Origin: DATLNF01 sp963765815
Lineage (GTDB): Bacteria; Actinomycetota; Actinomycetes; BP-191
Length of the DNA stretch: 64,000 nt
Reading direction: 5' to 3'
Assembly (NCBI GenBank): GCA_963765815.1
Contig: CAVXXT010000001.1
Coordinates: 248,001-312,000 of the forward strand
The notes under the pieces were generated by a model that had not been told where the DNA came from, searched no databases, and saw only the letters and a list, made by a program, of their open reading frames with translations. Shown one piece after another: positions 31,160-39,649 of the stretch. Numbering within the stretch: the stretch's first letter is position 1; each line of letters opens with the position of its first letter. The translations under genes and the position numbers were made by a program.

Positions 31160-32860
31160 GTGGCCATAGCGGTCACCACTGCGCTCGTCCTGATCGCCGG
31201 CGTCATCGCGGTCGCGACCGGCCGCGACAACGACCGATCGCCTGACGCGTCGCCCTCGGGATCGCCGAGCGCGTCCGCTCCGTCCGCGCCCGGCGCCACT
31301 CCCACCGGCCCGGCGGGCGCCGTCGACCCGGCGCTGCTCGCGCTCTACCGCGACCGCCCGGCCGACCCGTCGCCGGCGGCCCGCGGTGGGCGGCTGGTGG
31401 TCGCCATGGCCGGCGAGCCCGTGACGCTCGACCCGTTCGCGGTCGGCGGGGACACCCCCGCGACCCGCGACCTCGCGCCGCTGTGGCTGCCCGGGCTCTA
31501 CCGGATGGGGCCGGGCGGTGTCCGCACGCCGTGGCTCGCGGCCGGCCCCCCGACCGTCACCGCCGATGGGCGTCGGGTCGTCGTCGACCTGCGGCCCGAC
31601 GCGACCTGGTCCGACGGCACCGCGATCACCTCGGCCGACGTCGCCGCGACCTGGCGACGCGCGAGCACCGCTCCCGGACCGTGGCGGACGGCGTACGCCG
31701 CCCTGGCCGGCGTCGAGACGCCGTCGGCGACCCGCGCCGTGCTCGTCCTCCGACGACCCGGCGTGCAGTGGGCGCGGCTGTTCGTCGCGCCGACCGGCGT
31801 GCTGCCCGCCGCCGCTCTGCGCCGACTCGGCGCGAAGGCATACGACCTGAAAGTCACCGGCGGCCCGTTCACCCTCGCGTCGCGCGCCGCCGGCAACGAG
31901 TCGGTGTGGCGCCGCACGCCGCGGCCGTGGCCGGGCAGCGACCCCAAGCTCGACGAGCTGCGGGTCCAGGTGGTGCCCGACTTCGCCACCGCCGCGTCGC
32001 TGCTCGAGGCGAAGCGGGTCGACGTCGTGCTGCCGTACGACGCCATCAACGCGGCGGTCCGACTGCGTGGTGCCGGGGCGAAGGTCGTCGGCGATGTGCA
32101 GCGGCGCAGCGTGACGACCCTGACCATGCGCACGCACGCGGGCCCGCTGAAGGACGTGCGGGTCCGTCGCGCGCTCGCGCTCGCGCTGGACCGGCGCGCA
32201 TTCGCCGAAGGCCTGGTCCGCGACGGCGGGAGCGCCGCAGACGGGCTGCGGCACGCCGAGTCCGCGGACGCGCCGTTCGCCCGGTGGAAGGTCGACGTGG
32301 CTGCGGCGCGACGGCTGCTGGGCGAGGCCGGCTGGAAGGACAACGGCGACCGCCCGCGGACCAAGGGGAATGACGAGCTGACCCTGGTGCTGGCCAGCCC
32401 CGCCCCGTCGGACCTCTACGACACCGTGGCCCGCGGCATGCAGGTGCAGCTGCGCCGGATCGGCATCCAGATCGACCTGGCCGGCGCCGACGCGGACAAG
32501 GCGGCGGAGCTCGCGCGCGACGGCACCGCCGACCTCGCGCTGGTCCGGTGGGACACCGATGTCGTGCCTGACCTCGACCGCCTGCTGTCGTCCGCAGGTG
32601 CTGCGCCGCAGGGGGCGGGCTGGCCGCGGTGGTCCGACGACGCCGCGGATCGCGCGTTCGGCGACGCGGCCGCGGCGGCGACTCTCGTCGCGGGCGACGG
32701 CGCTCTGGACCGCGCGGGTGCCCGGGCCGCCGATCAGGTGCCGGTGCTGCCGATGCTGCGGCTGGACCCGGTGATCGGCACGGCGCCCGGTGTGCGCGCG
32801 AGCGCACCCGTGTCGGGCTACGGCGGGCCGCTCGTCGACACCGACCGCTGGAGTCGGTGA
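31160..32860 (+). CDS. Membrane-anchored solute-binding-like protein, family 5, without its own permease
   Basis: A 566-residue protein. An N-terminal hydrophobic segment (about residues 2-20) serves as a signal-anchor or uncleaved signal; there is no lipobox Cys. A Ser/Pro/Ala-rich linker of about 60 residues follows, then an SBP_bac_5 domain recognisable from GRLVVAMAGEPVTLDPFAV and VDLRPDATWSDGTAITSADVAATW. It is more divergent than the two lipoprotein binders nearby. No transporter genes of its own adjoin it, since secG is upstream and rbpA downstream. It may feed either neighbouring importer or act in sensing. Confidence 0.75.
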   Translation: MAIAVTTALVLIAGVIAVATGRDNDRSPDASPSGSPSASAPSAPGATPTGPAGAVDPALLALYRDRPADPSPAARGGRLVVAMAGEPVTLDPFAVGGDTPATRDLAPLWLPGLYRMGPGGVRTPWLAAGPPTVTADGRRVVVDLRPDATWSDGTAITSADVAATWRRASTAPGPWRTAYAALAGVETPSATRAVLVLRRPGVQWARLFVAPTGVLPAAALRRLGAKAYDLKVTGGPFTLASRAAGNESVWRRTPRPWPGSDPKLDELRVQVVPDFATAASLLEAKRVDVVLPYDAINAAVRLRGAGAKVVGDVQRRSVTTLTMRTHAGPLKDVRVRRALALALDRRAFAEGLVRDGGSAADGLRHAESADAPFARWKVDVAAARRLLGEAGWKDNGDRPRTKGNDELTLVLASPAPSDLYDTVARGMQVQLRRIGIQIDLAGADADKAAELARDGTADLALVRWDTDVVPDLDRLLSSAGAAPQGAGWPRWSDDAADRAFGDAAAAATLVAGDGALDRAGARAADQVPVLPMLRLDPVIGTAPGVRASAPVSGYGGPLVDTDRWSR

Positions 32861-32990
32861 TCCTCTCTGCGGCGCTGCTCGCCCCGCCGCGTGGCGACCC
32901 GTACACTCGTAGGACATCCCCGTCCCCAGCATGCGGCTCCCGCTGCCGCGTGCGACGAGGGCAACGAACATCGATCGAGGAGTACCCGCA

Positions 32991-33323
32991 GTGGCCGGTG
33001 GCAGCGCGATCCGAGGTAGCCGAGTCGGCGCCGGACCGATGGGGGAGGCCGAGCGCGGCGAGGCGGCCCCGCGCAAGCGGGTGAGCTTCTGGTGCGCCAA
33101 CGCGCACGAGACCCGGCCGTCCTTCGCCGAGGACGCGGCCATCCCGGACCTGTGGGACTGCCCGCGCTGCGGCTACCCGGCCGGACGGGACAAGGCCAAC
33201 ACGCCGGCCCCGCCCAAGACCGAGCCGTACAAGACCCACCTCGCCTACGTGCGGGAGCGGCGCAACCAGGCCGACGGCGACGCCATCCTGCAAGAGGCCA
33301 TCGCCAAGCTCCGCACCAAGTAA
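32991..33323 (+). CDS. rbpA: RNA polymerase-binding protein RbpA
   Basis: A 110-residue actinobacteria-specific transcription factor. It opens AGGSAIRGSRVGAGPMGEAERGE, the family N-terminal tail and basic linker. The core has SFWCANAHETRPSFA and LWDCPRCGYPAG, with the zinc-ribbon-like cysteines. The C-terminal sigma-interaction helix is TPYKTHLAYVRERR-like (EPYKTHLAYVRERR). RbpA stabilises the open complex with group I and some group II sigma factors. GTG at 32991 follows a GAGGAG site. TACACT at 32902-32907 is a possible -10. Confidence 0.95.
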   Translation: MAGGSAIRGSRVGAGPMGEAERGEAAPRKRVSFWCANAHETRPSFAEDAAIPDLWDCPRCGYPAGRDKANTPAPPKTEPYKTHLAYVRERRNQADGDAILQEAIAKLRTK

Positions 33324-33542
33324 GGCGTAAGGAATTCGCAGCAGCGGGCTCCCGGCGGTCGAGCCGCGTCGGCGCCACCGGCCGCGCTGTTGAGTGAAAC
33401 CCCTGACCACGTGCCTCATTGCGTTGCAAGCACGTCGAACCGCGTCCTGACGGCCAGTTGGTGTCCACGGAGTCGGCGGCGGTTGGGTCACAGTTTGGAC
33501 ATTCCGGGGCGGCGGTCCTCGCGCTCGGCCACCCCGCGTGAC

Positions 33543-33548
33543 TAGGCT
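33543..33548 (+). promoter_or_regulatory. Probable -10 of transporter operon 2
   Basis: TAGGCT lies about 65 bases before the start of the second binding-protein gene, in an otherwise featureless 290-base gap after rbpA (33324-33614). No convincing -35 is visible. Confidence 0.35.
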
Positions 33549-33614
33549 CGCCCCATCTTGAGCACGAGCGCCCGGTGGCTACTCCGGCGCGCCTTCGAAC
33601 ACGAGGGGATGGGT

Positions 33615-35273
33615 ATGACCTCACGAACCCTGCGGACGGTTCTCGCCGTCACAGCGGCGGTCTCGCTCGCCGTCAGCGGCTGCGGCGGCGACGACGGTGA
33701 CGACACCACCACGGACACCAAGAAGGGCGGCACGCTGGTCTTCGGCACGTCGGCCGACCCGGTCGTCCTGGACGGCGCCTACGTCTCCGACGGCGAGTCG
33801 CTGCGCGCGATCCGCCAGATGTTCGAAACGCTCGTCACGACCAAGCTCGGCGGCACCGACATCGAGCCCGAGCTGGCGACCGAGTTCACGGCCGACGAGG
33901 CCGGTACGGCGTGGACCTTCAAGCTCCGTGAGGGCGTGAAGTTCCACGACGGCACGGCGTTCGACGCCGAGTCGGTCTGCTTCAACTTCAACCGCTGGTA
34001 CAACTTCACCGGCGTGCAGGCCAGCGAGTCCGTGTCCTACTACTGGGTCACGGTCTTCGGCGGCTTCGCCAAGAACGCGGACCCGGCGACCAAGAGCCTC
34101 TTCAAGTCCTGCGAGGCCAAGGACGAGCACACGGCGGTCGTCAACCTGACCAGCCCGTCCTCGTCGTTCCTCGCCGGCCTCGCCCTGCCGTCGTTCTCGA
34201 TCGCCAGCCCGAAGGCGCTCAAGGACTTCGCCGCGGACAAGGTCTCCGGCACCGGCGACGCCCCCAAGTTCGAGGGCACGTTCGGCACGGAGCACCCGGT
34301 CGGCACCGGCCCGTTCAAGCTGGAGAGCTGGGTTCCCAAGGACAAGCTCACGCTGGTCCGCAACGAGGACTACTGGGGCAAGAAGGCGATCCTCGACAAG
34401 GTCATCTTCAAGCCGATCGCCGACGGCCCGGCCCGTCGTCAGGCTCTCGAGGCCGGCGACATCCAGGCCTACGACTTCGTCGACCCGAGTGACGCCGACG
34501 CGCTGAAGACCGCGGGCTTCCAGATCCTGGAGCGCCCCGCGTTCAACGTGGGCTACGTCGGGTTCAACCAGGCGAAGCCGCCGATGGACAACCCGAAGAT
34601 CCGTCAGGCCATCGCCCACGCGCTCAACCGCGAGGCGCTCGTCAAGGCGAAGTACCCGGCCGGCTCCGAGGTCGCCAAGGAGTTCATGCCGCCGGAGCTG
34701 TTCGGCTACGCCGACGACGTCCCGGCCTACGACTACAACGTCGACAAGGCCAAGGCCCTCATCGCCGAGTCCGGCGTGAAGGACCTGACTCTGGAGTTCT
34801 TCTACCCGACCGACGTCAGCCGGCCGTACATGCCCGACCCGGTCGCCAACTTCCAGGCGTTCAAGGCTGACCTGGAGAAGGTCGGCTTCAAGATCGTGCC
34901 GAAGTCGCTGCCGTGGCGTCCGGACTACAACACGACGGTCAGCGCCGGCAAGGCGGGCCACCTGCGCCTGCTCGGCTGGACGGGTGACTTCGGTGACCCG
35001 GACAACTTCGTCGGGACGTTCTTCCGGACCAAGTCCAACAGCTGGGGCTTCGACAACGCCGAGATCTTCAAGCTGCTCGAGGACGGCCGGATCGAGACCG
35101 ACCTCGCGAAGCGCACGGAGATCTACCAGAACGCCAACCGCAAGATCATGGAGTTCCTGCCTGGCGTGCCCTACGTGCACACCAAGCCGGCGCTCGCGCT
35201 CGCCAAGAACGTGAAGGGCTACGTGACCAGCCCGGTCAGCCTGGAGCCGTTCTCGCTCGTGAGCGTCAGCTAG
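33615..35273 (+). CDS. Extracellular solute-binding lipoprotein, family 5 (system 2)
   Basis: About 552 residues. Signal peptide with lipobox VSGC near residue 21, then GGTLVFGTSADPVVLDGAYVSDGES at the mature start. The family motif is FKLREGVKFHDGTAFDAESVCFNFNRW, followed later by NEDYWGKKAILDKVIFKPIADGPARRQAL. The clan is the same as in system 1, but the sequence is distinct, so the two importers probably differ in substrate. ATG at 33615 is preferred (GAGGGG 7 bases upstream); ATG at 33609 is also possible. Confidence 0.92.
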   Translation: MTSRTLRTVLAVTAAVSLAVSGCGGDDGDDTTTDTKKGGTLVFGTSADPVVLDGAYVSDGESLRAIRQMFETLVTTKLGGTDIEPELATEFTADEAGTAWTFKLREGVKFHDGTAFDAESVCFNFNRWYNFTGVQASESVSYYWVTVFGGFAKNADPATKSLFKSCEAKDEHTAVVNLTSPSSSFLAGLALPSFSIASPKALKDFAADKVSGTGDAPKFEGTFGTEHPVGTGPFKLESWVPKDKLTLVRNEDYWGKKAILDKVIFKPIADGPARRQALEAGDIQAYDFVDPSDADALKTAGFQILERPAFNVGYVGFNQAKPPMDNPKIRQAIAHALNREALVKAKYPAGSEVAKEFMPPELFGYADDVPAYDYNVDKAKALIAESGVKDLTLEFFYPTDVSRPYMPDPVANFQAFKADLEKVGFKIVPKSLPWRPDYNTTVSAGKAGHLRLLGWTGDFGDPDNFVGTFFRTKSNSWGFDNAEIFKLLEDGRIETDLAKRTEIYQNANRKIMEFLPGVPYVHTKPALALAKNVKGYVTSPVSLEPFSLVSVS

Positions 35274-35288
35274 CACCGTTGCGTCAGC

Positions 35289-35327
35289 CCGGTGGCCCGG
35301 CCGCGTACGCTGCGGCCGGGCCACCGG
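35289..35327 (+). terminator. Perfect 16-bp hairpin after the system 2 binding protein
   Basis: CCGGTGGCCCGGCCGC (35289-35304) pairs perfectly with 35312-35327 around a 7-base loop. It occupies the same position in its operon as the hairpin at 27190 and probably has the same role in binding-protein over-production. Confidence 0.65.
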
Positions 35328-35362
35328 CCTGTTCGTCCTCGACCTGAGAGACCACGACCTCG

Positions 35363-36367
35363 ATGCTGAAGTTCGTCGTACGACGGCTCCTGCTGCTCGT
35401 GCCGATCCTCCTGGGTGTATCCCTGCTCGTGTTCTTCTGGGTCCGCGCGCTGCCGGGCGACCCGGCGTCGTCATTGCTCGGCGAGCGCAGCACGCCCGAG
35501 CGGATCGCCGAGGTGCGCGAGGCCTACGGCCTCGACCGGCCGGTGATCGTGCAGTACGGCAGCTACCTGAAGAAGGTCGCCGTCCTCGACTTCGGCGACT
35601 CGATCGCCACCCGTCGCCCGGTGACCGAGGAGATCCGCCGGCGCTTCCCGGCGACGGTGGAGCTGGCGCTCGCCGCGATGGTGATGGCCGTCGGTTTGGG
35701 CATCCCGCTCGGCTTCCTCGCCGCGAAGCGCTACCAGGGCTGGTTCGACCAGCTCTCGATCGGCGGGTCCTTGCTCGGGATCTCGATCCCGGTCTTCTTC
35801 CTCGCGTTCATCCTCAAGTACGTCTTCGCCGTGAAGCTCGGCTGGCTGCCCAGCGTCGGCCGCCAGGACGCGCTGATCGACGCCGAACACCCGACCAACT
35901 TCTACGTCCTCGACGGCCTCATCACCGGCAACTGGACCGCCGCGTGGGACGCCGTGAGGCACCTGATCCTGCCGGCGATCGCCCTGGGCACGATCCCGCT
36001 CGCGATCATCGCCCGGATCACCCGCGCGTCGGTGCTCGAGGTCGTCAACGAGGACTACGTGCGCACCGCGCAGGCCAAGGGGCTCTCGTCGCGCGTCATC
36101 GACCGCAGACACGTGCTCAAGAACGCGATGCTGCCGGTCGCCACGATCATCGGCCTGCAGACCGGCCTGCTGCTCTCCGGCGCCGTGCTCACCGAGACGG
36201 TGTTCGCGTGGGGCGGCATGGGCTCGTTCCTGTCGCAGGCGATCTTCGACCGCGACTTCCCGGTGCTGCAGGGCGGGATCCTGTTCCTCGCCGTGGTGTT
36301 CGTGCTGGTGAACTTGGCTGTCGACATCACCTACGGCTTCCTCGACCCGCGGATCCGCGTCTCATGA
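35363..36367 (+). CDS. Oligopeptide-type ABC importer permease, DppB-like (system 2)
   Basis: A 334-residue permease. It opens MLKFVVRRLLLLVPILLGVSLLVF, followed by LPGDPASSLLGERSTPERI (typical DppB loop). The coupling loop is VNEDYVRTAQAKGLSSRVIDRRHVLKNAMLP. The C-terminus ends NLAVDITYGFLDPRIRVS. Six helices are expected. The stop overlaps the next ATG (ATGA), so DppB- and DppC-like partners are made together. Confidence 0.94.
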   Translation: MLKFVVRRLLLLVPILLGVSLLVFFWVRALPGDPASSLLGERSTPERIAEVREAYGLDRPVIVQYGSYLKKVAVLDFGDSIATRRPVTEEIRRRFPATVELALAAMVMAVGLGIPLGFLAAKRYQGWFDQLSIGGSLLGISIPVFFLAFILKYVFAVKLGWLPSVGRQDALIDAEHPTNFYVLDGLITGNWTAAWDAVRHLILPAIALGTIPLAIIARITRASVLEVVNEDYVRTAQAKGLSSRVIDRRHVLKNAMLPVATIIGLQTGLLLSGAVLTETVFAWGGMGSFLSQAIFDRDFPVLQGGILFLAVVFVLVNLAVDITYGFLDPRIRVS

Positions 36368-37278
36368 GCCTCACGCAGAGCGAGGCGGCCGAGGTCGCGC
36401 TCGAGACCGTCGGCGAGGAGGCCGCGCCCAAGGCCGAGGTCTGGCGCCGGCTGCGCCGCAACCCGGCGTTCCTCGTCGGCGCGGTGCTGATCGCGCTGTT
36501 CGTGTTCGTCGCGCTGGCCGCGCCGCTGATCGCGCCGTACTCCGCGACCGATCGCTCCTGGTTCGACGAGATCCGGCCCGGCTACGTCCCCGGCCCGCGT
36601 GCCGGCAACTGGCTCGGCGTCGACCAGCAGGGTCAGGACGAGCTGAGCCGGATCATCTTCGGCGCGCGCTACTCACTGCTCATCGGCGTCGTCTCGCTGA
36701 GCATCGGCGCATTCGCCGGCATCGTGATCGGAACGCTCGCCGGCGCGTTCGGCGGCTGGGTCGACAGCCTGCTGATGCGCCTGATGGACGTCATGCTGGC
36801 GATCCCCGGCCTGCTCTTCGCGATCGGCCTGGCGGCGCTGCTCGGCCGCAGCCTCAAGTCGGTGATGATCGCCATCGCCGTGGTCAACATCCCGATCTTC
36901 GCGCGTCTGCTGCGCAGCTCGATGCTCGCGCAGCGGGAGAGCGACTACGTCCTGGCCAGCAGGTCGGTCGGCGTACGCCGGTGGCGCATCGTGATGCAGC
37001 ACATCCTGCCCAACTCGATGTCCCCGGTGATCGTGCAGGGCACGCTTGCGCTCGCGACGGCGATCATCGACGCGGCCGGTCTGGCGTTCCTCGGCCTCGG
37101 GTCGTCCGACCCGTCGATCCCGGAGTGGGGTCGGATGCTCGCCGAGACGCAGCGGTCGCTGGCCAGCGCCCCGCAGCTCGCGTTCTTCCCCGGCCTGGCC
37201 ATCGTGTTCAGCGTGCTCGGCTTCTACCTGGTGGGCGACGCGCTGCGCGAGGCCCTCGACCCCAAGCTGCGGCGATAG
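36364..37278 (+). CDS. Oligopeptide-type ABC importer permease, DppC-like (system 2)
   Basis: A 304-residue permease. A cytoplasmic N-terminal segment with WRRLRRNPAFLVGAVLIALFVFVALAAPLIAPY is the DppC opening. NWLGVDQQGQDELSRIIFGARYSLLIG is the conserved post-helix loop. The coupling loop is VLASRSVGVRRWRIVMQHILPNSMSP. The C-terminus LVGDALREALDPKLRR is standard. It follows the DppB-like gene by a 4-base overlap and the next ATPase starts 3 bases after its stop. Confidence 0.94.
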   Translation: MSLTQSEAAEVALETVGEEAAPKAEVWRRLRRNPAFLVGAVLIALFVFVALAAPLIAPYSATDRSWFDEIRPGYVPGPRAGNWLGVDQQGQDELSRIIFGARYSLLIGVVSLSIGAFAGIVIGTLAGAFGGWVDSLLMRLMDVMLAIPGLLFAIGLAALLGRSLKSVMIAIAVVNIPIFARLLRSSMLAQRESDYVLASRSVGVRRWRIVMQHILPNSMSPVIVQGTLALATAIIDAAGLAFLGLGSSDPSIPEWGRMLAETQRSLASAPQLAFFPGLAIVFSVLGFYLVGDALREALDPKLRR

Positions 37279-37280
37279 AC

Positions 37281-38447
37281 ATGACCCTTCTGTCCGTACG
37301 CGACCTCGAGGTCGTGTTCTCCCGTCGCGGCCGTCGCCCGGTGCGCGCCGTCGACGGCGTCAGCTTCGACGTCCAGGCCGGTCAGACGCTCGGCCTGGTG
37401 GGGGAGTCCGGCTGCGGCAAGAGCGTCACGTCGCTGGCCATCCTCGGCCTGCTGCCCAAGCGCGGCGTGCAGGTCGGCGGCGAGGTGGTCCTCGAGGGAC
37501 GCAACCTGATCGGGCTGCCGGAGGCCGAGCTGCGTGACATGCGCGGCCGCGACATCGCGATGATCTTCCAGGACCCGCTGACGTCGCTGAACCCGGTGCT
37601 GACCATCGGCCGGCAGATCACCGAGGTGCTCGAGCGGCACTTCGGCACCGAGCCGAAGGCGGCGCGGACCGAGGCGGCCACGCTGCTCGACATGGTCGGC
37701 ATCCCCAACGCCGCACGGCGGCTCGACGACTACCCGCACCAGTTCTCCGGCGGCATGCGCCAGCGGGTGATGATCGCGTCCGCGCTGGCCTGCAAGCCCA
37801 AGCTGCTGATCGCCGACGAGCCGACCACGGCACTCGACGTGACGATCCAGGCGCAGATCCTCGAGCTGCTCAAGGCGCTGGTCGTCGACTCGAAGTCGGC
37901 GCTGATCCTCATCACCCACGACCTCGGGGTGGTCGCCGGGATCTGCGAGAACGTCCACGTCATGTACTCCGGGCGCATCGTCGAGTCGGCGTCGCGGCGC
38001 GGGCTCTTCGGCGAGCCGCGCCACCCCTACACCGCCGGGCTGCTCGCGTCCGTGCCGCGCCTGGACCAGGAGCGGGGTACGCCGCTGCGGCCCATCGCCG
38101 GGTCGCCGCGCGACACCATCCCGTGGTCCGACGGCTGCGCGTTCACCCCGCGCTGCCCCAACCGCATCCCGCTCTGCATCGGCGTGCCGCCGGAGCTCGC
38201 GCCGATCGACAGTGCCACCGCTCCCGAGCGGCACGACCTGCGCTGCGTCAACCCGGTGCCCGCCCCGGTCGCCGAGACGGTGACCGGGCGACGGCGGCCG
38301 CGTGCCGGTGTCGCCAGTGCGTCGCGCGCGACGAAGACCACGAAGTCAGCCGAGCCGCCGGTCAAGCGGGTCACCAGGAAAGCGGTCGAGCCCCCGGCGA
38401 AGCGGCCGGTCAAGAAGGCGGCGCCGCGGCCGAGGAGGCAGCCGTGA
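37281..38447 (+). CDS. Oligopeptide ABC importer ATPase, DppD-like, with basic C-terminal tail (system 2)
   Basis: A 388-residue protein. Walker A GESGCGKS, signature SGGMRQRVMIASAL and Walker B LLIADEPTTALDV are intact. The oligopeptide-transporter extension GCAFTPRCPNRIPLCIG has the clustered cysteines. After about residue 335 it continues for some 50 residues of Lys/Arg/Pro/Ala-rich sequence (units such as KRVTRKAVEPPAKR and KKAAPRPRR) not expected in the family. The stop overlaps the next GTG (GTGA). The basic tail thus lies at the same D-F junction as the tail on the system 1 DppF-like protein. Confidence 0.92.
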   Translation: MTLLSVRDLEVVFSRRGRRPVRAVDGVSFDVQAGQTLGLVGESGCGKSVTSLAILGLLPKRGVQVGGEVVLEGRNLIGLPEAELRDMRGRDIAMIFQDPLTSLNPVLTIGRQITEVLERHFGTEPKAARTEAATLLDMVGIPNAARRLDDYPHQFSGGMRQRVMIASALACKPKLLIADEPTTALDVTIQAQILELLKALVVDSKSALILITHDLGVVAGICENVHVMYSGRIVESASRRGLFGEPRHPYTAGLLASVPRLDQERGTPLRPIAGSPRDTIPWSDGCAFTPRCPNRIPLCIGVPPELAPIDSATAPERHDLRCVNPVPAPVAETVTGRRRPRAGVASASRATKTTKSAEPPVKRVTRKAVEPPAKRPVKKAAPRPRRQP

Positions 38448-39496
38448 GCCTGCTCGAGGTCACCGACCTGACGGTGCACTTCCCGATCACCGAGGGCATC
38501 CTCATCGAGCGGCAGGTCGGCGCGGTGCGCGCGGTCGACGGCGTGTCGTTCACGCTGGAGAAGGGCGAGACGCTCGGCCTGGTCGGCGAGTCCGGCTGCG
38601 GCAAGAGCACCGTCGGCCGCTCGGTCCTGCGCCTCGTCGAGCCGACCGGCGGCAAGGTCGTCTTCGACGGCACCGACGTCAGCTCGCTCGGCGGCGAGGC
38701 GCTGCGCAAGGCGCGCCGCCGGATGCAGATGATCTTCCAGGACCCGTTCTCGAGCCTGGATCCGAGGCGGACCGTCGAGGACACTCTCGCCGAGCCGCTG
38801 CGTGCCCACGGGCTGTTCCCCGGCAAGCAGGCGCACGAGCGGGTCCGCGAGCTGCTCGACATCGTCGGGCTGCCGAAGAACTCGGGCAGCCGCTACCCGC
38901 ACGAGTTCTCCGGTGGCCAGCGGCAGCGCGTCGGCATCGCCCGATCACTCGCGGTGCAGCCCGACCTGATCATCGCCGACGAGCCGGTGTCCGCCCTCGA
39001 CGTGTCGATCCAGGCGCAGGTCGTGAACCTGCTCGAGGAGCTGCAGGCCGAGTTCGAGCTGACCTACCTGGTCATCGCCCACGACCTCGCCGTCGTACGC
39101 CACATCTCCGACCGCGTCGCGGTGATGTACCTCGGCCGCATCGTCGAGGTGGCGAAGTCCGAGGACCTCTACCGGATCCCGCTGCACCCCTACACGATCG
39201 CGCTGCTGTCGGCGATCCCGATCCCCGACCCCGACGTCGAGGACCGCCGCGAGCGGATCCTGCTGAAGGGCGACCTGCCCTCACCGGCCAACCCGCCGGC
39301 CGGCTGCCGCTTCCACACCCGCTGCCCGTGGAAGCAGCCGACCCGCTGCGAGACCGAGGACCCGGTGCTGCGCGAGATCCCGATCGTCACCGGCGAGTCG
39401 CACACCGTCGCCTGCCACTGGGCCGAGCAGATCCAGTCCGGCGCCCTGCGCCCCCACGAGGTCGTCGACCCCGACGCCGACCCCGCCCTCGCCTGA
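38444..39496 (+). CDS. Oligopeptide ABC importer ATPase, DppF-like (system 2)
   Basis: A 350-residue ATPase. It begins SLLEVTDLTVHFPITEGILIERQVGAVRAVDG, with no extra N-terminal tail. Walker A GESGCGKS, signature SGGQRQRVGIARSL, Walker B LIIADEPVSALDV and the extension CRFHTRCPWKQPTRC are present. It pairs with the DppD-like ATPase to energise system 2. GTG at 38444 is fixed by the overlap and by homology. It converges on pgl with a structured repeat between them. Confidence 0.94.
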   Translation: MSLLEVTDLTVHFPITEGILIERQVGAVRAVDGVSFTLEKGETLGLVGESGCGKSTVGRSVLRLVEPTGGKVVFDGTDVSSLGGEALRKARRRMQMIFQDPFSSLDPRRTVEDTLAEPLRAHGLFPGKQAHERVRELLDIVGLPKNSGSRYPHEFSGGQRQRVGIARSLAVQPDLIIADEPVSALDVSIQAQVVNLLEELQAEFELTYLVIAHDLAVVRHISDRVAVMYLGRIVEVAKSEDLYRIPLHPYTIALLSAIPIPDPDVEDRRERILLKGDLPSPANPPAGCRFHTRCPWKQPTRCETEDPVLREIPIVTGESHTVACHWAEQIQSGALRPHEVVDPDADPALA

Positions 39497-39504
39497 CCCC
39501 TTCT

Positions 39505-39636
39505 CCTAACAAATGATCTTGTGGTCGATCCACAGGACTCCAGACCTCAACCCGATGATCTTGTGGTCGATGCACAGCCGGATGGCGCAGCGGACGTGTT
39601 TCCGCCTGTGGATTGACCACAAGATCATCTGTTAGG
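39505..39636. repeat. 32-bp near-perfect inverted repeat with a third internal copy
   Basis: 39505-39536 (starting CCTAACAAATGATCTTGTGG) and 39605-39636 are inverted copies matching at 30 of 32 positions. A third copy (24 bases, GATGATCTTGTGGTCGATGC...) lies at 39554-39577 in direct orientation. Each unit contains its own small palindrome, TGTGG-TCGAT-CCACA. The element fills the gap between the convergent system 2 ATPase and pgl, so it may terminate both transcripts. Its 132-bp size and terminal inverted repeats also resemble a miniature mobile element. Confidence 0.8.
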
Positions 39637-39649
39637 GAGGGGCACGGGA

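Noticed and set aside
39505..39636. Insertion sequence
   Set aside because: There is no transposase and only 132 bases; at most a non-autonomous element.
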